Source of the DNA: Shinella granuli
GTDB lineage: Bacteria; Pseudomonadota; Alphaproteobacteria; Rhizobiales; Rhizobiaceae
Direction of reading: 5' to 3'
Length of the DNA stretch: 64,000 bases
Assembly (NCBI RefSeq): GCF_004341885.1
Contig: NZ_SLVX01000005.1
Coordinates: 62,001-126,000 of the forward strand
Shown here: positions 55,154 to 64,000 of the stretch, piece by piece
Numbering within the stretch: position 1 is the stretch's first letter
Layout of the letters: each line of letters begins with the position of its first letter
The notes under the pieces: model-generated
What the model was told of the DNA's origin: nothing
What the model saw: the letters and a program-made list of their open reading frames with translations, nothing else
Database searches by the model: none
Program-made: the position numbers and the translations under genes

Positions 55154-56779
55154 TCACCCCTTCGCCAATATAGCCTCCGCCGCCTTCTCCGCGATCATGA
55201 TGACAGGCGAATTGGTGTTGCCGGAGACGATGGTCGGCATGATCGAGGCGTCGACGACGCGCAGCCGGTTCAGGCCGTGCACGGCGAGCTTCGTGTCCAC
55301 CACCGCCATCGGATCGCTGCCCATCCTGCAGGTGCCGACCGGGTGGAAGATGGTGGTGGCGATGTCGCCGGCCCGGCGGATCAGATCCTCCTCGCTCTCG
55401 TATTCCCGGCCGGGCAACATTTCCTGCGGGCGGAAGGGCGCGATGGCCCTCGTCTGCATGAGGCTGCGGGCATGGCGGATGGATTTCGCCGCAAGCAGCC
55501 GGTCGCCGGCCGTCGAGAGGTAGTTCGGGCGGATTTCCGGTGCCTCGGCAAGGTCGCGGGTCGTCACATGCACCGTGCCGCGGCTTTCGGGCCGGAGGTT
55601 GCAGACCGAAACGGTGACCGCCGGGTAGCGGTGCAAGGGCTCGCCGAGCCGGTCGGTGCTGAGCGGCTGGACGTGATATTCGAGGTCTGGCGTCGCGACG
55701 GCGGGATCGCTCCTGGCGAAGATGCCGAGCTGGCTCGGCGCCATGGAGAGCGGGCCGGAGCGGGAGAACGCATATTGCAGCCCCATGCCGGCCCGGCTGA
55801 AGAGGTTGTGGTAGAGCTGGTTCAGCGTGCGCGCGCCTTCGATCCGGAAGACCGTACGGATCTGCAGGTGGTCCTGCAGGTTCTCGCCGACGCCGTTCAG
55901 TTCATGGCGCACAGGAATGCCGAGGGCGGAGAGCAGGTCCGGCCGGCCGATGCCGGACAGTTCCAGGATTTTCGGCGAGTTGATCGCGCCGGCCGACAGC
56001 ACCACCTCGCGCGTGGCGCGGGCAAGGCAGATGCGGCCCCGCAGGCGAAAGCGCACGCCGGTCACCGTCCTGCCGTCGAATTCCAGCCGCTCGGTCTCCG
56101 CTCCGGTCAGGACACGCAGGTTCGGCCTTTTCATGGCCGGCCGCAGGAAGGCCTTCGTGGTGTTCCAGCGCAGGCCGCCGCGCTGGTTGACCTCGAAATA
56201 GCCGGAGCCTTCGTTGTCGCCGTCGTTGAAATCGTCGGTCTTCGGAATGCCGAGTTCCTCGGCCGCATCGCGGAAGGCGTCGAGGATCGGCCAGGAGAGC
56301 CGCTGGCGCTCGACGCGCCATTCGCCGCCGGCCCCGTGCAGGGCGGATTTTCCGCGGTAGTTGTCCTCCGACTTCAGGAACCAGGGCAGCACGTCGTCCC
56401 AGCCCCAGCCGGCATTGCCCGCCTGCCGCCAGCCGTCATAGTCGGCGGCCTGGCCGCGCATGTAGATCATGCCGTTGATCGACGAGCAGCCGCCGAGCAC
56501 CTTTCCGCGCGGATAGTTGAGCGCACGGCCGTTGAGGCCGGCCTCCGCGGCCGTCTTCATCATCCAGTCCGTGCGCGGATTGCCCATGCAGTAGAGATAG
56601 CCGATCGGCACATGGACCCAGTGGTAGCGATCCGAGCCGCCGGCCTCGATGAGCAGCACCCGGTTCTTCGGATCGGCCGAAAGCCGGTTCGCCAGAACGC
56701 AGCCGGCCGAGCCGGCGCCGACGACGATGAAGTCGTAGCTGCCCTCGTCCACCGCCATTTCCTGTCCATCGACGGTCAC
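55154..56779 (-). CDS. GMC-family FAD oxidoreductase (choline/alcohol dehydrogenase-like)
   Basis: 541 residues. The FAD-binding motif is DFIVVGAGSAGCVLANRLS; GMC signatures 1 and 2 are GKVLGGCSSINGMIYMRGQ and VVLSAGAINSPKILELSGIG; the C-terminal active site has TIFHPVGTCRMGSDPMAVVD and SIMPTIVSGNTNSPVIMIAE, giving the catalytic His and Asn. It likely oxidises an alcohol or polyol to the keto form, the first step before the kinase encoded next to it. The GTG at 56779 overlaps the kinase stop and has AGGAG 7 nt upstream; ATG 56758 is the alternative. Confidence 0.88.
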   Translation of the reverse strand: MTVDGQEMAVDEGSYDFIVVGAGSAGCVLANRLSADPKNRVLLIEAGGSDRYHWVHVPIGYLYCMGNPRTDWMMKTAAEAGLNGRALNYPRGKVLGGCSSINGMIYMRGQAADYDGWRQAGNAGWGWDDVLPWFLKSEDNYRGKSALHGAGGEWRVERQRLSWPILDAFRDAAEELGIPKTDDFNDGDNEGSGYFEVNQRGGLRWNTTKAFLRPAMKRPNLRVLTGAETERLEFDGRTVTGVRFRLRGRICLARATREVVLSAGAINSPKILELSGIGRPDLLSALGIPVRHELNGVGENLQDHLQIRTVFRIEGARTLNQLYHNLFSRAGMGLQYAFSRSGPLSMAPSQLGIFARSDPAVATPDLEYHVQPLSTDRLGEPLHRYPAVTVSVCNLRPESRGTVHVTTRDLAEAPEIRPNYLSTAGDRLLAAKSIRHARSLMQTRAIAPFRPQEMLPGREYESEEDLIRRAGDIATTIFHPVGTCRMGSDPMAVVDTKLAVHGLNRLRVVDASIMPTIVSGNTNSPVIMIAEKAAEAILAKG

Positions 56780-58305
56780 GCTGCAACTCCTGCTGCCATG
56801 TCCCGAGACGCCGAGAGCCGCCGCCACAGCGGCGTCATCGCCTCGCCGATATCCCTGTAGAGCGCGTAGCGCCGGTCGTAGTGGGCTGACAGCGCGCCGT
56901 TCGGCCTGTAGTGCCGGTCGGCCCGCACCATGGCATTGGCGCCGTCGGTGAAATCGGAAAAGAGGCCGACCCCGGTGCCTGCCGCAATCGCCGCGCCGAG
57001 CGCGCCCGTCTCGCGCGAGACGGCGACGGAGACCGGCACGCCGAGCACGTCGGCGAAGATCTGCGGCCAGAGCCTGCTGCGCGAGCCCCCGCCCGAAAGG
57101 ACCGCCTCCTCGAAGCTCGCGCCGGCCTTGCGGATCGCCTCGACATGCTGGCGGTGGCCGAAGGCGACGCCTTCGAGCAGGGCGCGGACCAGATGGCCCC
57201 TGGTGTGCCAGCCGGCAATGCCGTAGAAGCCCGCCCGCGCATGGCCGTCCTGCTGGGCGCCGTAGAGATAGGGGTGGTAGAGCGGATCGTCCGCCGCCGG
57301 CTCCACCGCCGCGGCATGCGCGCAGCACGCGTCGAAGGGCGAGATTTCCGCCGCGTGGTCGCCCTCGAAGAACTCCCGCACCAGCCATTCGAGATTGGCC
57401 GCCGAGGTGGCGCTGTTCTCCATCGCCATGTAGCGGGTCCGGTCGAAGGTCGAGGACATGAAGACGGGACCGTCGAGATCCGGGCCTTCGATGACGACCT
57501 GGTTGATGCTCCAGGTGCCGGCGATGATCGAGGCGCTGCCGGTGCGCGAGACGCCCGAGCCGAGCGCCGATGCGACGACGTCGAAGAGCCCGCCGATGAC
57601 GGGCGTGCCGGCGGCAAGGCCGGTCTCTGCCGCCACCGCCGCCGTCACCCGCCCGGCAATGTCGGCGCTTTCGATGAGCGGCGGCAGGAGATCCATGCAG
57701 TCGCCAAGGCCATAGGCCTCCATCAACGCCTTGTCGTAGCGGCGGGCGGCAAGGTCGATGAGGCCGGCGCCGGACATGTCCGAGACCTCGCTGACACGCT
57801 GGCCGGTCAGGCGGTTGACGACGAAATCCTTGGAGAAGAACACCGTGCCGATGCGCTGGAAGAGCTCGGGCCGGTAACGCTTCAGCCAGGCGAGCAGGGT
57901 CGGCGTCTGCGACGGCCAGGGACGCTGGCGGGCGATCGGATAGGTCCGTTCGCCGACGCCCTCGGCCAGCCAGGTCTCGACGAGACCGGTCGCCCGCGTG
58001 TCGAGCGACTGGATGCCGATGAGCGGCTCACCCGCCCGGTCGAGCGCATAGAGCCCGTTGCCGTGGCCGGCGCAGCCGATGGCGGCGATGTCGCCGGCCG
58101 CAATGCCCGCCTTGTCAAGGCAGGTGCGGATGACGCGCCGCGCATTGGCCCAGAGCTCGCCGAGATCGCGCTCGACATGGCCGGGGCTCGGCATGCTGCT
58201 GTGGCCCTCCTCGCCCGCATGCGCCAGCTCCCGGCCCGTCCGGTCGAAGATCACCGCCTTGATCACGGTGTTTCCGGCATCGAGCCCCAACAGATAATCC
58301 TGCAT
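56776..58305 (-). CDS. FGGY-family carbohydrate kinase (LyxK-like)
   Basis: 509 residues. Features: LLGLDAGNTVIKAVIFDRTG, PGHVERDLGELW, GCAGHGNGLYALD, GTPVIGGLFDVVASALGSG and AVLSGGGSRSRLWPQIFADV. It is similar in length and motifs to the other FGGY kinase at 27352-28887, and both resemble L-xylulose kinase. The substrate is probably a ketose formed from a polyol, with the product cleaved by the aldolase encoded 29 nt upstream. Confidence 0.9.
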   Translation of the reverse strand: MQDYLLGLDAGNTVIKAVIFDRTGRELAHAGEEGHSSMPSPGHVERDLGELWANARRVIRTCLDKAGIAAGDIAAIGCAGHGNGLYALDRAGEPLIGIQSLDTRATGLVETWLAEGVGERTYPIARQRPWPSQTPTLLAWLKRYRPELFQRIGTVFFSKDFVVNRLTGQRVSEVSDMSGAGLIDLAARRYDKALMEAYGLGDCMDLLPPLIESADIAGRVTAAVAAETGLAAGTPVIGGLFDVVASALGSGVSRTGSASIIAGTWSINQVVIEGPDLDGPVFMSSTFDRTRYMAMENSATSAANLEWLVREFFEGDHAAEISPFDACCAHAAAVEPAADDPLYHPYLYGAQQDGHARAGFYGIAGWHTRGHLVRALLEGVAFGHRQHVEAIRKAGASFEEAVLSGGGSRSRLWPQIFADVLGVPVSVAVSRETGALGAAIAAGTGVGLFSDFTDGANAMVRADRHYRPNGALSAHYDRRYALYRDIGEAMTPLWRRLSASRDMAAGVAA

Positions 58306-58334
58306 GCTGAACCCCTCCCAAGGTTCGTTTCATC

Positions 58335-59177
58335 CTATCCCTGCCGGTAAAGCGCGAAAGCCTCTTCGCCACTCGCATCCGCATGGATGATCGCCATCAG
58401 CCCGCGCACCACGGCGCTCGGATTGGCGTGCTGGTAGATGTTGCGTCCATAGACCATGCCCACCGCGCCCTGCCGCATCAAGGCCGCGGACTTGTCGAAG
58501 ACCGCGCGAAGGTCCTCCTTGCCGCCGCCGCGCACGAGGACGGGGCAGCGCGCCGCCTCGATGACGCGGTGGAAATCCTCCGCATTGGTGGTCGGGTCCG
58601 CCTTGACGATATCGGCGCCCATCTCGCGGGCAAGCCGCGTCAGGGTGACGATCTTCTCCGCATCGCCATCGACCATATAGCCGCCGCGCTCCGTGACGGG
58701 CTGCATGACGAGCGGCTCGATCATCAGCGGCATGCCGTATTTCTCGCAATCCGCCCGGACGCGCGCGATGTTCTGCACGCACTGGCGGAAGAGGTCGGGC
58801 TCGTCCGGCAGCATGAAGAGATTGACCACCACGCAGGCCGCATCCATCTCCAGCGCGCCGATGAGCGGCTCCGCCTCGTTCTGCAGCACGGCCCACATGT
58901 CGCGATGGCGGATGCGGTTATAGGGATTGCCCATGTCGATGCGCATGACGAGGGCGGGCTTGTCCTTGCCGGGAAGCCCCTGCAACAGGTCGGCCTGGCC
59001 GTAGTTCATCTGGATCGCGTCGGGCCTCGCATCGACCAGCGCCTTCACCACGGCCGGCATGTCCTCCAGCCCGTCGAGGAAGGACGGCTCGTTGCACACG
59101 CCGTGATCGATCGCCACGTCCAGGCAACGGCCGTTGCCGAACAGCCGGTTCATCCGGACCTTGCGGTTGTCTCGCAT
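58335..59177 (-). CDS. Class I aldolase of the LsrF/DhnA family
   Basis: 280 residues of the DeoC/LacD/FbaB-type TIM barrel. The predicted Schiff-base lysine is Lys192 (GADIVKADPTTNAED), with Asp24 in VAIDHGVCNEPSF and the phosphate-binding VLVRGGGKED near the end. It probably cleaves the ketose phosphate made by the kinase into a triose phosphate and an aldehyde. Its first 28 nt overlap the end of the GlpD-like gene, unusual only in length. Confidence 0.87.
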   Translation of the reverse strand: MRDNRKVRMNRLFGNGRCLDVAIDHGVCNEPSFLDGLEDMPAVVKALVDARPDAIQMNYGQADLLQGLPGKDKPALVMRIDMGNPYNRIRHRDMWAVLQNEAEPLIGALEMDAACVVVNLFMLPDEPDLFRQCVQNIARVRADCEKYGMPLMIEPLVMQPVTERGGYMVDGDAEKIVTLTRLAREMGADIVKADPTTNAEDFHRVIEAARCPVLVRGGGKEDLRAVFDKSAALMRQGAVGMVYGRNIYQHANPSAVVRGLMAIIHADASGEEAFALYRQG

Positions 59178-60898
59178 ACATCACTCCTTTGTTCGTTCCT
59201 TGCGGAAAGGGTTTCCTCCGTAACGCCGTGGCGCTCGTGCAGGAGGGTCAGAAAACGGGTGCGCTCCTCGGCCCTGCGCGCCGCAGGCCAGCCTTTTTCG
59301 GCGGCCAGCACATCGAGCGCGGCCTCCGTCATGGCGAGCGAGAGCTCGCCGGTAATGGCAAGCGCGGTGCGGCGCAGGAGCAAATCGTCCAGATGCTCGA
59401 CCGCTTCGGAGCGGATGAGGCAGAGAAGTTCGCGGGCGCTGTAGGCCGGATGGGGCATGGGGTGATCCGGCCCGGCGGCGATGAAAAGGGCGATGTCACG
59501 CGCATCCGTGCCGTAGCGGGCAAACAACGTCACGGCCCGTTCCGGGGAAAGGCCCGTCGAGGCCGAGAGCGCCCGCACCCAGCCGTCGCCGTCCTTCGGA
59601 TAGTCCCGCCCGCCGCCGAGCGGGCGATCCGCCGTGTCGATGCGGCGCGGCAGGCCGAGCCGGTCGAGCGCCATGTCGGCGGAGAGTTCGCCGAAGGAGC
59701 GGAACGTCGTCCATTTGCCGCCGATCATGCAGAGCACCGGCGGCCCGCCGTCGCGCCCTTCGAGAACGGTGCAGAAGTGGTCGCGCGGAATGCGGCCGGT
59801 AAAACTGTCCTTGCTCGTCGGCAGCGGGCGCACGCCGGAAAACTGGAAGACGATCTCCTCCGGGCGGATGCGGATGCCCGGCAGCACGAAAGCGAGCGAT
59901 TGCAGGATGTAGTCCCGCTCGTCCGCCTCGCAGCGCACCGTGCCGGGATCGTCGACGCGGATATCCGTCGAACCGACCAGCACCTTGCCGAGATAGGGGA
60001 AGAGGATGCAGATGCGTCCGTCCTCGTTCTCGTAATAGATCATGTGGCCGTCGAGCATGTCGCGCAGCGCCGGATTGTCGATGATGAGATGCGAGCCCTT
60101 CGTGCCGCCCATCAGCGGTTCGGGCCGGCCATCCGCGGCAAAGAGGCCGGCATTGGCGATGTCGACCCAGCCGCCGGTCGCGTTGATGATGAGCCGCGGC
60201 TGGAGGTCCAGCGCCTCGCCGGTGAGGCCGTCGTGCAGCCGGTAGCGCCCGCCGCCGGCCGCCTCGATCGTCGCATAGTTGAGCGCCCGGGCCTGCTCCC
60301 CGCCGGAAAGGCCGTCGCGCAGCACCTCGATGCCGAGGCGCTCGGGATGGCTGACCCAGGCGTCGTAATAGGTCGCCGAATTGCGGATCGCCGGGTTGAG
60401 CGCCGGCCATTTTTCGAGTGTCGCCCTGCGGCTGCGGAACTGGTGCTTCGGCATCAGCGCCCGCTTGCGCGTGAGGAAATCATAGATGCCGAGCCCCGTC
60501 TTGATGGCGATCGCGCCGCGGCGGCTGGGGCGGCGGGTGAGGCCGAGGAAGCGGACGATGCCGTTGGCAAGGCCGGAGAAGATGTCGAAGATCGGCACCG
60601 CGGTCGGCAGCGGCGCAACATAGTGCGGCGCATTGCGCAAGAGGCGGTCGCGCTCGACGAGGGATTCCCTGACGAGGCTGAACTCGCCGTTTTCGAGATA
60701 GCGCAAGCCCCCATGCACCATGCGCGAGAGGGCGGCGCTCGCACCGGAACAGTAGTCGGCCTTCTCGACGACGAGCACGTCGACGCCCTGCAGCGCCAGC
60801 TCGCGGAAGACGCTGAGCCCGTTGATGCCGCCGCCGAGGACGCACACGTCCACCTTCGGGCTCCGGCGGAGCCCGTCCAATGTCTGTTTCCGGTTCAT
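59150..60898 (-). CDS. Glycerol-3-phosphate dehydrogenase-like FAD enzyme, second copy
   Basis: 582 residues. FAD motif CVLGGGINGLSVFRELALQG, then SRMVHGGLRYLENGEFSLV, GTKGSHLIIDNP, VGSTDIRVDDPGTVRCEADE and GGKWTTFRSFGELSAD. It is a paralogue of the enzyme at 24852-26582 and also sits with a LyxK-like kinase. It may oxidise a polyol phosphate, or clear glycerol 3-phosphate made from the triose products. It starts 12 nt after the aldo/keto reductase stop. Confidence 0.87.
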   Translation of the reverse strand: MNRKQTLDGLRRSPKVDVCVLGGGINGLSVFRELALQGVDVLVVEKADYCSGASAALSRMVHGGLRYLENGEFSLVRESLVERDRLLRNAPHYVAPLPTAVPIFDIFSGLANGIVRFLGLTRRPSRRGAIAIKTGLGIYDFLTRKRALMPKHQFRSRRATLEKWPALNPAIRNSATYYDAWVSHPERLGIEVLRDGLSGGEQARALNYATIEAAGGGRYRLHDGLTGEALDLQPRLIINATGGWVDIANAGLFAADGRPEPLMGGTKGSHLIIDNPALRDMLDGHMIYYENEDGRICILFPYLGKVLVGSTDIRVDDPGTVRCEADERDYILQSLAFVLPGIRIRPEEIVFQFSGVRPLPTSKDSFTGRIPRDHFCTVLEGRDGGPPVLCMIGGKWTTFRSFGELSADMALDRLGLPRRIDTADRPLGGGRDYPKDGDGWVRALSASTGLSPERAVTLFARYGTDARDIALFIAAGPDHPMPHPAYSARELLCLIRSEAVEHLDDLLLRRTALAITGELSLAMTEAALDVLAAEKGWPAARRAEERTRFLTLLHERHGVTEETLSARNEQRSDVCETTARSG

Positions 60899-60910
60899 GA
60901 TGGCAGTCCG

Positions 60911-61906
60911 TTATCCGTCCATGGAGACGAGGTGCGCCGTAATGGCGGCGTCGATGGCCGCCAGATCGTCCGCCGTAAGCCGCAGCGTGCCGGCCCGCGC
61001 ATTGTCGAGCGCCTGTGCCGGGTTCCTGGCGCCGCAGAGCGCGAAGGTCACGCCCGTCTGCGCCAGCGTCCAGGCGATCACGACCTGGGCGATGCTCGCG
61101 CCATGGCGCTCGGCGACGGGGCGGATCGCATCGGAAAAGGCCTTCGCCTTCTGCCGGTTGGCGACGGAGAAGCGTGGATTGTCCTTGCGCTGGTCGTCGC
61201 CGGAGAAGACGCGGTCCGGGCCGATCGTGCCGGAGAGCAGGCCGAGTGCCAGCGAAGAATAGCTGAGCGTCGCCACGCCGTTTCGAACGGTGAGCGGCAG
61301 CAGGTCCGCCTCGATCTTGCGATCGATCATGCTGAACCGCTCCTGGATCGCGTCGAGCGACCCGGTCTCTATATACTGTTCGAGCTCCGACCGATTGACA
61401 TTGCTCGCGCCGATGGCGCGGATCTTGCCGGCCGTCTTCAGCTCTTCCAGCGCTGCGACCGTCTCCCCGATCGGCGTCGTCGCGTCCTGCCAGTGGGTGA
61501 TGTAGAGGTCGATATAGTCCGTGCCGAGCCGGCGCAGGCTCTCCTCCACCTCGTGGATGATCGCGTCCCGGCCGAGATAGCGATGGACCGGCCTGCCGTC
61601 CTGGTCGAAGAAATGGCTGCCCTTCTGCGTGTGCCAGACGAGGCCGCATTTCGTGGCGATGACGGCCTTGTCGCGGCGCCCGGCGATGGCCTTGCCGACG
61701 ATCTCCTCCGCGCGGCCGAGGCCATAGGCGGGCGCCGTGTCGATGAGCTTCACGCCGGCGTCGAGCGAGGCCTCTATGGCGGCGATGGATTGCGCCTCGT
61801 CCGTGCCGCCCCACATCCAGCCGCCGATCGCCCAGGTGCCGAGGCCGACGGCCGAGGCCTTGACGCCGGAGCGCCCGATGTCGCGGATCAATTGTTCGCC
61901 GCTCAT
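60911..61906 (-). CDS. Aldo/keto reductase
   Basis: 331 residues of the AKR (beta/alpha)8 family. GLGTWAIGGWMWGG is at the start; the catalytic Asp and Tyr are in LIDTAPAYGLGRAEEIVGKA, the Lys in VIATKCGLVW, and the His in LYITHWQD. IGASNVNRSELEQYI and the C-terminal VIAWTLAQTG and LCGARNPAQ belong to the NADP site. It could reduce the aldehyde released by the aldolase or interconvert sugar and polyol. The ATG overlaps the stop of the SorC regulator gene. Confidence 0.92.
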   Translation of the reverse strand: MSGEQLIRDIGRSGVKASAVGLGTWAIGGWMWGGTDEAQSIAAIEASLDAGVKLIDTAPAYGLGRAEEIVGKAIAGRRDKAVIATKCGLVWHTQKGSHFFDQDGRPVHRYLGRDAIIHEVEESLRRLGTDYIDLYITHWQDATTPIGETVAALEELKTAGKIRAIGASNVNRSELEQYIETGSLDAIQERFSMIDRKIEADLLPLTVRNGVATLSYSSLALGLLSGTIGPDRVFSGDDQRKDNPRFSVANRQKAKAFSDAIRPVAERHGASIAQVVIAWTLAQTGVTFALCGARNPAQALDNARAGTLRLTADDLAAIDAAITAHLVSMDG

Positions 61907-62910
61907 GCGGAAATTCCTTCTTCGGATGCCAGTTCAAGAATGCGCGCGCCGGTCGCCTCGTCGGTGACGAGCGTGTCGAGATGATCGCCGCGCAGGACGC
62001 TGAGGATGGAGCCTGCCTTGTTGAAGCCGCTCGCGACGCCGATCTTCGTCGGGATCGAGGCGAATTCCGAAAGCGTCAGCGAGACCAGCGCGCGGTTGAG
62101 GCTGTAGTCGCAGAGCCGGCCTTCGCCATCCAGGAGATGGGCGAGAAGCTCCGAGCTCGCGCCGGAATGCTCGATGGCCTTGCGGTCCTCGCTCGACGAG
62201 GGATGCAGGTCGTAATAGGTCGAGTCCGGGCTGAGGATCGAGCCGATGCCGACGACGGCCACCTTCGCCTCGCGCGCCCGCTGGAAGACGTCGGCGACGG
62301 AGCGCATGTTCATCAGCATTTCCCGCTGCTCGGCATCGTCGGCGAAAAGCGGCGCGTGGATCTGGTAGGAGCGCCCGCCGAGCCGTTCGGCCATCAGCGT
62401 CGAGACATGGTTGACGTCCGTATAGTGTTTTCCCTGCACGCAGCCCGTCGCGGGGATGACCTCGACATCAAAGCGGCGCGGCGCCTGCAGGCCAGCGACG
62501 ACGGCGCTGACGCCCTTGCCGCCGGTGATGCAGATCGTGTCGCCGTCGGCGATCTCCTTAAGCAGCAGGCGGGCTGCCGCTTCGCCGACGGCCTGGAGCG
62601 CCGTCTGCGGATTGTCGGAGACGGTCGGCACCACGACGGCGCGGCGGATGCCGCCGAGCGCCAGGAGCCGCTCCTCCATGTCGACCAGCGGCTCGACCGG
62701 CGACTTGATCTTGATCTCGACGAGGCCGAGCTGGCGGCCGCGCTTGATGAGGCGGTTGACGGTGGCGTGCGACAGGCCGAGCTGGTCGGCGATCTGCGCC
62801 TGCGTCAGGCCTTCCAGGAAGTGCAGCACGAGCGCCTGGTGCATCTGTCGGGCAATCACGATCTCTTCGCGCGGCGCCGTGGTCTTGGGTTTCAGCTTGG
62901 CGATCGGCAT
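61903..62910 (-). CDS. SorC/DeoR-family sugar-responsive regulator
   Basis: 335 residues. The N-terminal helix-turn-helix is LTQAQIADQLGLSHATVNRL; the rest is the SorC sugar-binding domain, with ICITGGKGVSAVVAGL and VVGIGSILSPDSTYYDL as phosphosugar-site loops. SorC proteins, such as EryD and the sorbose and polyol regulators, act on the operon that encodes them in response to a phosphorylated intermediate. It lies between the permease and the enzymes. Confidence 0.93.
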   Translation of the reverse strand: MPIAKLKPKTTAPREEIVIARQMHQALVLHFLEGLTQAQIADQLGLSHATVNRLIKRGRQLGLVEIKIKSPVEPLVDMEERLLALGGIRRAVVVPTVSDNPQTALQAVGEAAARLLLKEIADGDTICITGGKGVSAVVAGLQAPRRFDVEVIPATGCVQGKHYTDVNHVSTLMAERLGGRSYQIHAPLFADDAEQREMLMNMRSVADVFQRAREAKVAVVGIGSILSPDSTYYDLHPSSSEDRKAIEHSGASSELLAHLLDGEGRLCDYSLNRALVSLTLSEFASIPTKIGVASGFNKAGSILSVLRGDHLDTLVTDEATGARILELASEEGISA

Positions 62911-62911
62911 G

Positions 62912-63901
62912 TCAGGCGACCTTCCGCTTGTGCAGGAAATGGTCGATCGAGACGGCGGCGAGCAGGATGCAGCCCTTGATCATGTCCTGCCAGTAGACCG
63001 AGACATTGAGCAGGATCAGCGAGGAGGTGACGACCGAGAGCAGCGCGATGCCGAGGATGGCGCCGAGGATGGTGCCCGAGCCGCCATTGAGCGAGGCCCC
63101 GCCGATCACCGCTGCCGCGATGATGTTGAGCTCCATGCCGACGCCGAAGGTGGGGGTCGCGGCGCCGAAACGGGACATGTAGATGACGCCTGCGACACCG
63201 GCGAGCGTCGAGCACAGCACCGTCACCCAGAACTTCACCTGGTTGGTCTTGATGCCGGAATAGAGCGCGGCCTTTTCGTTGCTGCCGGTATAGAAGACCT
63301 TGCGGAAGGCGGTCGCCCGGCGCAGCAGGAAATCGAACAGGATGACGACGGCGACGAAGATCAGGATGACATAGGGCACGCCGTAGAAGGTGCCCTGCCC
63401 CACGGCCTTGAAGCCGGCCGGCAGCGTGAAGAGCGAGAGCGGCGTGCCCTTGGTGATGATGAGGCAGAGGCCGCGCACGATCACCATGGCTGCCAGAGAC
63501 GTGATGAAGTGGTTGAGGCCGATGACCGTCACGAAGAAGCCCATGGCGGCGCCGATGGCGCCCGAGGCGAGGATGCCGATCAGCGAGGCCGTCCACGGAT
63601 CGAGCCCGGCGAGGAACAGCGAGCCGGACAGCACCATCGCGAAGCAGACGACGGAGCCGACCGCAAGGTCGATGCCGCCGACGATCAAGAGGATCGTCAT
63701 GCCGACGACGACGATGCCTTCCACCGAAAAGCTCATCAGCATGGCGCGGAAGTTGCCGAGCGTCAGGAAGTGCGGCGAGGCGAAGCTCATGATCACGCAG
63801 AGCGCGAGGATGATCGCGATCAGCCCGGCCTCGCGCATGGTGCCGATGCGCCTGAAGGACGATGTCTTCGGCGTGCCTGCCGCCATCGTGTCGATTGCCA
63901 T
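62912..63901 (-). CDS. Sugar ABC importer permease, RbsC type
   Basis: 329 residues with about nine hydrophobic segments, the class motif LLIVGGIDLAVGS near residue 80 and a GSNEKAALYSGIK loop where the EAA-type contact is expected. It is the membrane part of a ribose-type importer whose ATPase ends just upstream; the binding protein is outside the window. ATG 63901 is chosen because GGGAGA lies 5 nt upstream; 11 further in-frame residues upstream start without such a site. Confidence 0.9.
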   Translation of the reverse strand: MAIDTMAAGTPKTSSFRRIGTMREAGLIAIILALCVIMSFASPHFLTLGNFRAMLMSFSVEGIVVVGMTILLIVGGIDLAVGSVVCFAMVLSGSLFLAGLDPWTASLIGILASGAIGAAMGFFVTVIGLNHFITSLAAMVIVRGLCLIITKGTPLSLFTLPAGFKAVGQGTFYGVPYVILIFVAVVILFDFLLRRATAFRKVFYTGSNEKAALYSGIKTNQVKFWVTVLCSTLAGVAGVIYMSRFGAATPTFGVGMELNIIAAAVIGGASLNGGSGTILGAILGIALLSVVTSSLILLNVSVYWQDMIKGCILLAAVSIDHFLHKRKVA

Positions 63902-63923
63902 TCCCGTCTCTCCCAGTTTCTTC

Positions 63924-64000
63924 TCACGCGGCATGGTTTGCCGCCCTTACCGTGCCCAGGCCCGAAGCGAGCCGGATCACGGCCTCCTCCGTCATTTCCC
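63924..64000 (-). CDS. Sugar ABC importer ATPase, C-terminal end (RbsA type, partial)
   Basis: Only the last 25 residues are in the window: EMTEEAVIRLASGLGTVRAA then NHAA and a stop. The EMTEEA[VI][IM]RLA ending is characteristic of RbsA-class sugar ATPases. It stops 22 nt before the permease start, as expected for an rbsA-rbsC pair. Confidence 0.75.
   Translation of the reverse strand, partial: EMTEEAVIRLASGLGTVRAANHAA

Noticed and set aside
59189-61984. A ~930-residue open frame on the plus strand opposite the GlpD-like and AKR genes
   Set aside because: It is low-complexity antisense coding over two well-recognised enzymes.

Overview
The window is a 64 kb piece of a GC-rich chromosome or chromid (mid-60s % GC by eye), densely coding with many 4-nt ATGA/GTGA gene overlaps. 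The mix of genes (DgoD with an AraFGH-type sugar importer, several GntR/DeoR/SorC/TetR-controlled sugar operons, paired GlpD-like enzymes with FGGY kinases, a palindromic intergenic repeat of a kind common in Rhizobiales) points to an alphaproteobacterium, most likely Rhizobiaceae (Rhizobium/Shinella/Ensifer/Agrobacterium-like). The genus is inference; there is no rRNA or other phylogenetic marker here. No tRNA, rRNA, CRISPR array, prophage or replication origin was seen.

Layout. 1-6.0 kb: D-galactonate/galactose region, with a partial SDR, D-galactonate dehydratase and FadR-type regulator on the minus strand, divergent from an AraFGH-like ABC importer. 6.2-12.7 kb: small lipoprotein, heparinase II/III-like protein, a small unknown protein and two large fused proteins sharing a MurG-like glycosyltransferase half, probably surface-polysaccharide work. 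12.8-14.9 kb: caspase-fold protein with Sel1 repeats. 14.9-17.5 kb: YdeP-type molybdopterin oxidoreductase with a coupled small winged-helix protein. 17.9-24.7 kb: a 2264-residue protein made almost entirely of octapeptide repeats, the most striking object here. 24.9-28.9 kb: GlpD-like dehydrogenase, DeoR regulator and FGGY kinase. 29.1-35.0 kb: a five-gene biosynthetic cassette (GNAT-like, AsnB, acyl carrier protein, adenylate-forming ligase, NadE-like). 35.0-35.3 kb: decayed IS481-type transposase.

35.4-44.8 kb: a ten-gene sugar or amino-sugar operon (binding protein, isomerase, NagB-like, ROK kinase, ABC ATPase, two permeases, Gfo/Idh/MocA dehydrogenase, TetR, bicupin). 45.0-52.1 kb: a 5-oxoproline (PxpABC) locus with biotin carboxylase, DUF1445 protein and NRAMP-like transporter, plus a divergent GntR regulator. 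52.2-55.1 kb: GGDEF-EAL protein and a VapBC toxin-antitoxin pair. 55.2-64.0 kb: a polyol/sugar operon running leftwards from the right edge (RbsA tail, RbsC, SorC regulator, aldo/keto reductase, GlpD-like, class I aldolase, FGGY kinase, GMC oxidoreductase).

Most of the window is thus uptake and catabolism of sugars, polyols and pyroglutamate, each set with its own local regulator. Three blocks are not explained by standard metabolism and are the best candidates for something undescribed: the octad-repeat protein, the AsnB-ACP-ligase-NadE cassette, and the paired glycosyltransferase fusions.
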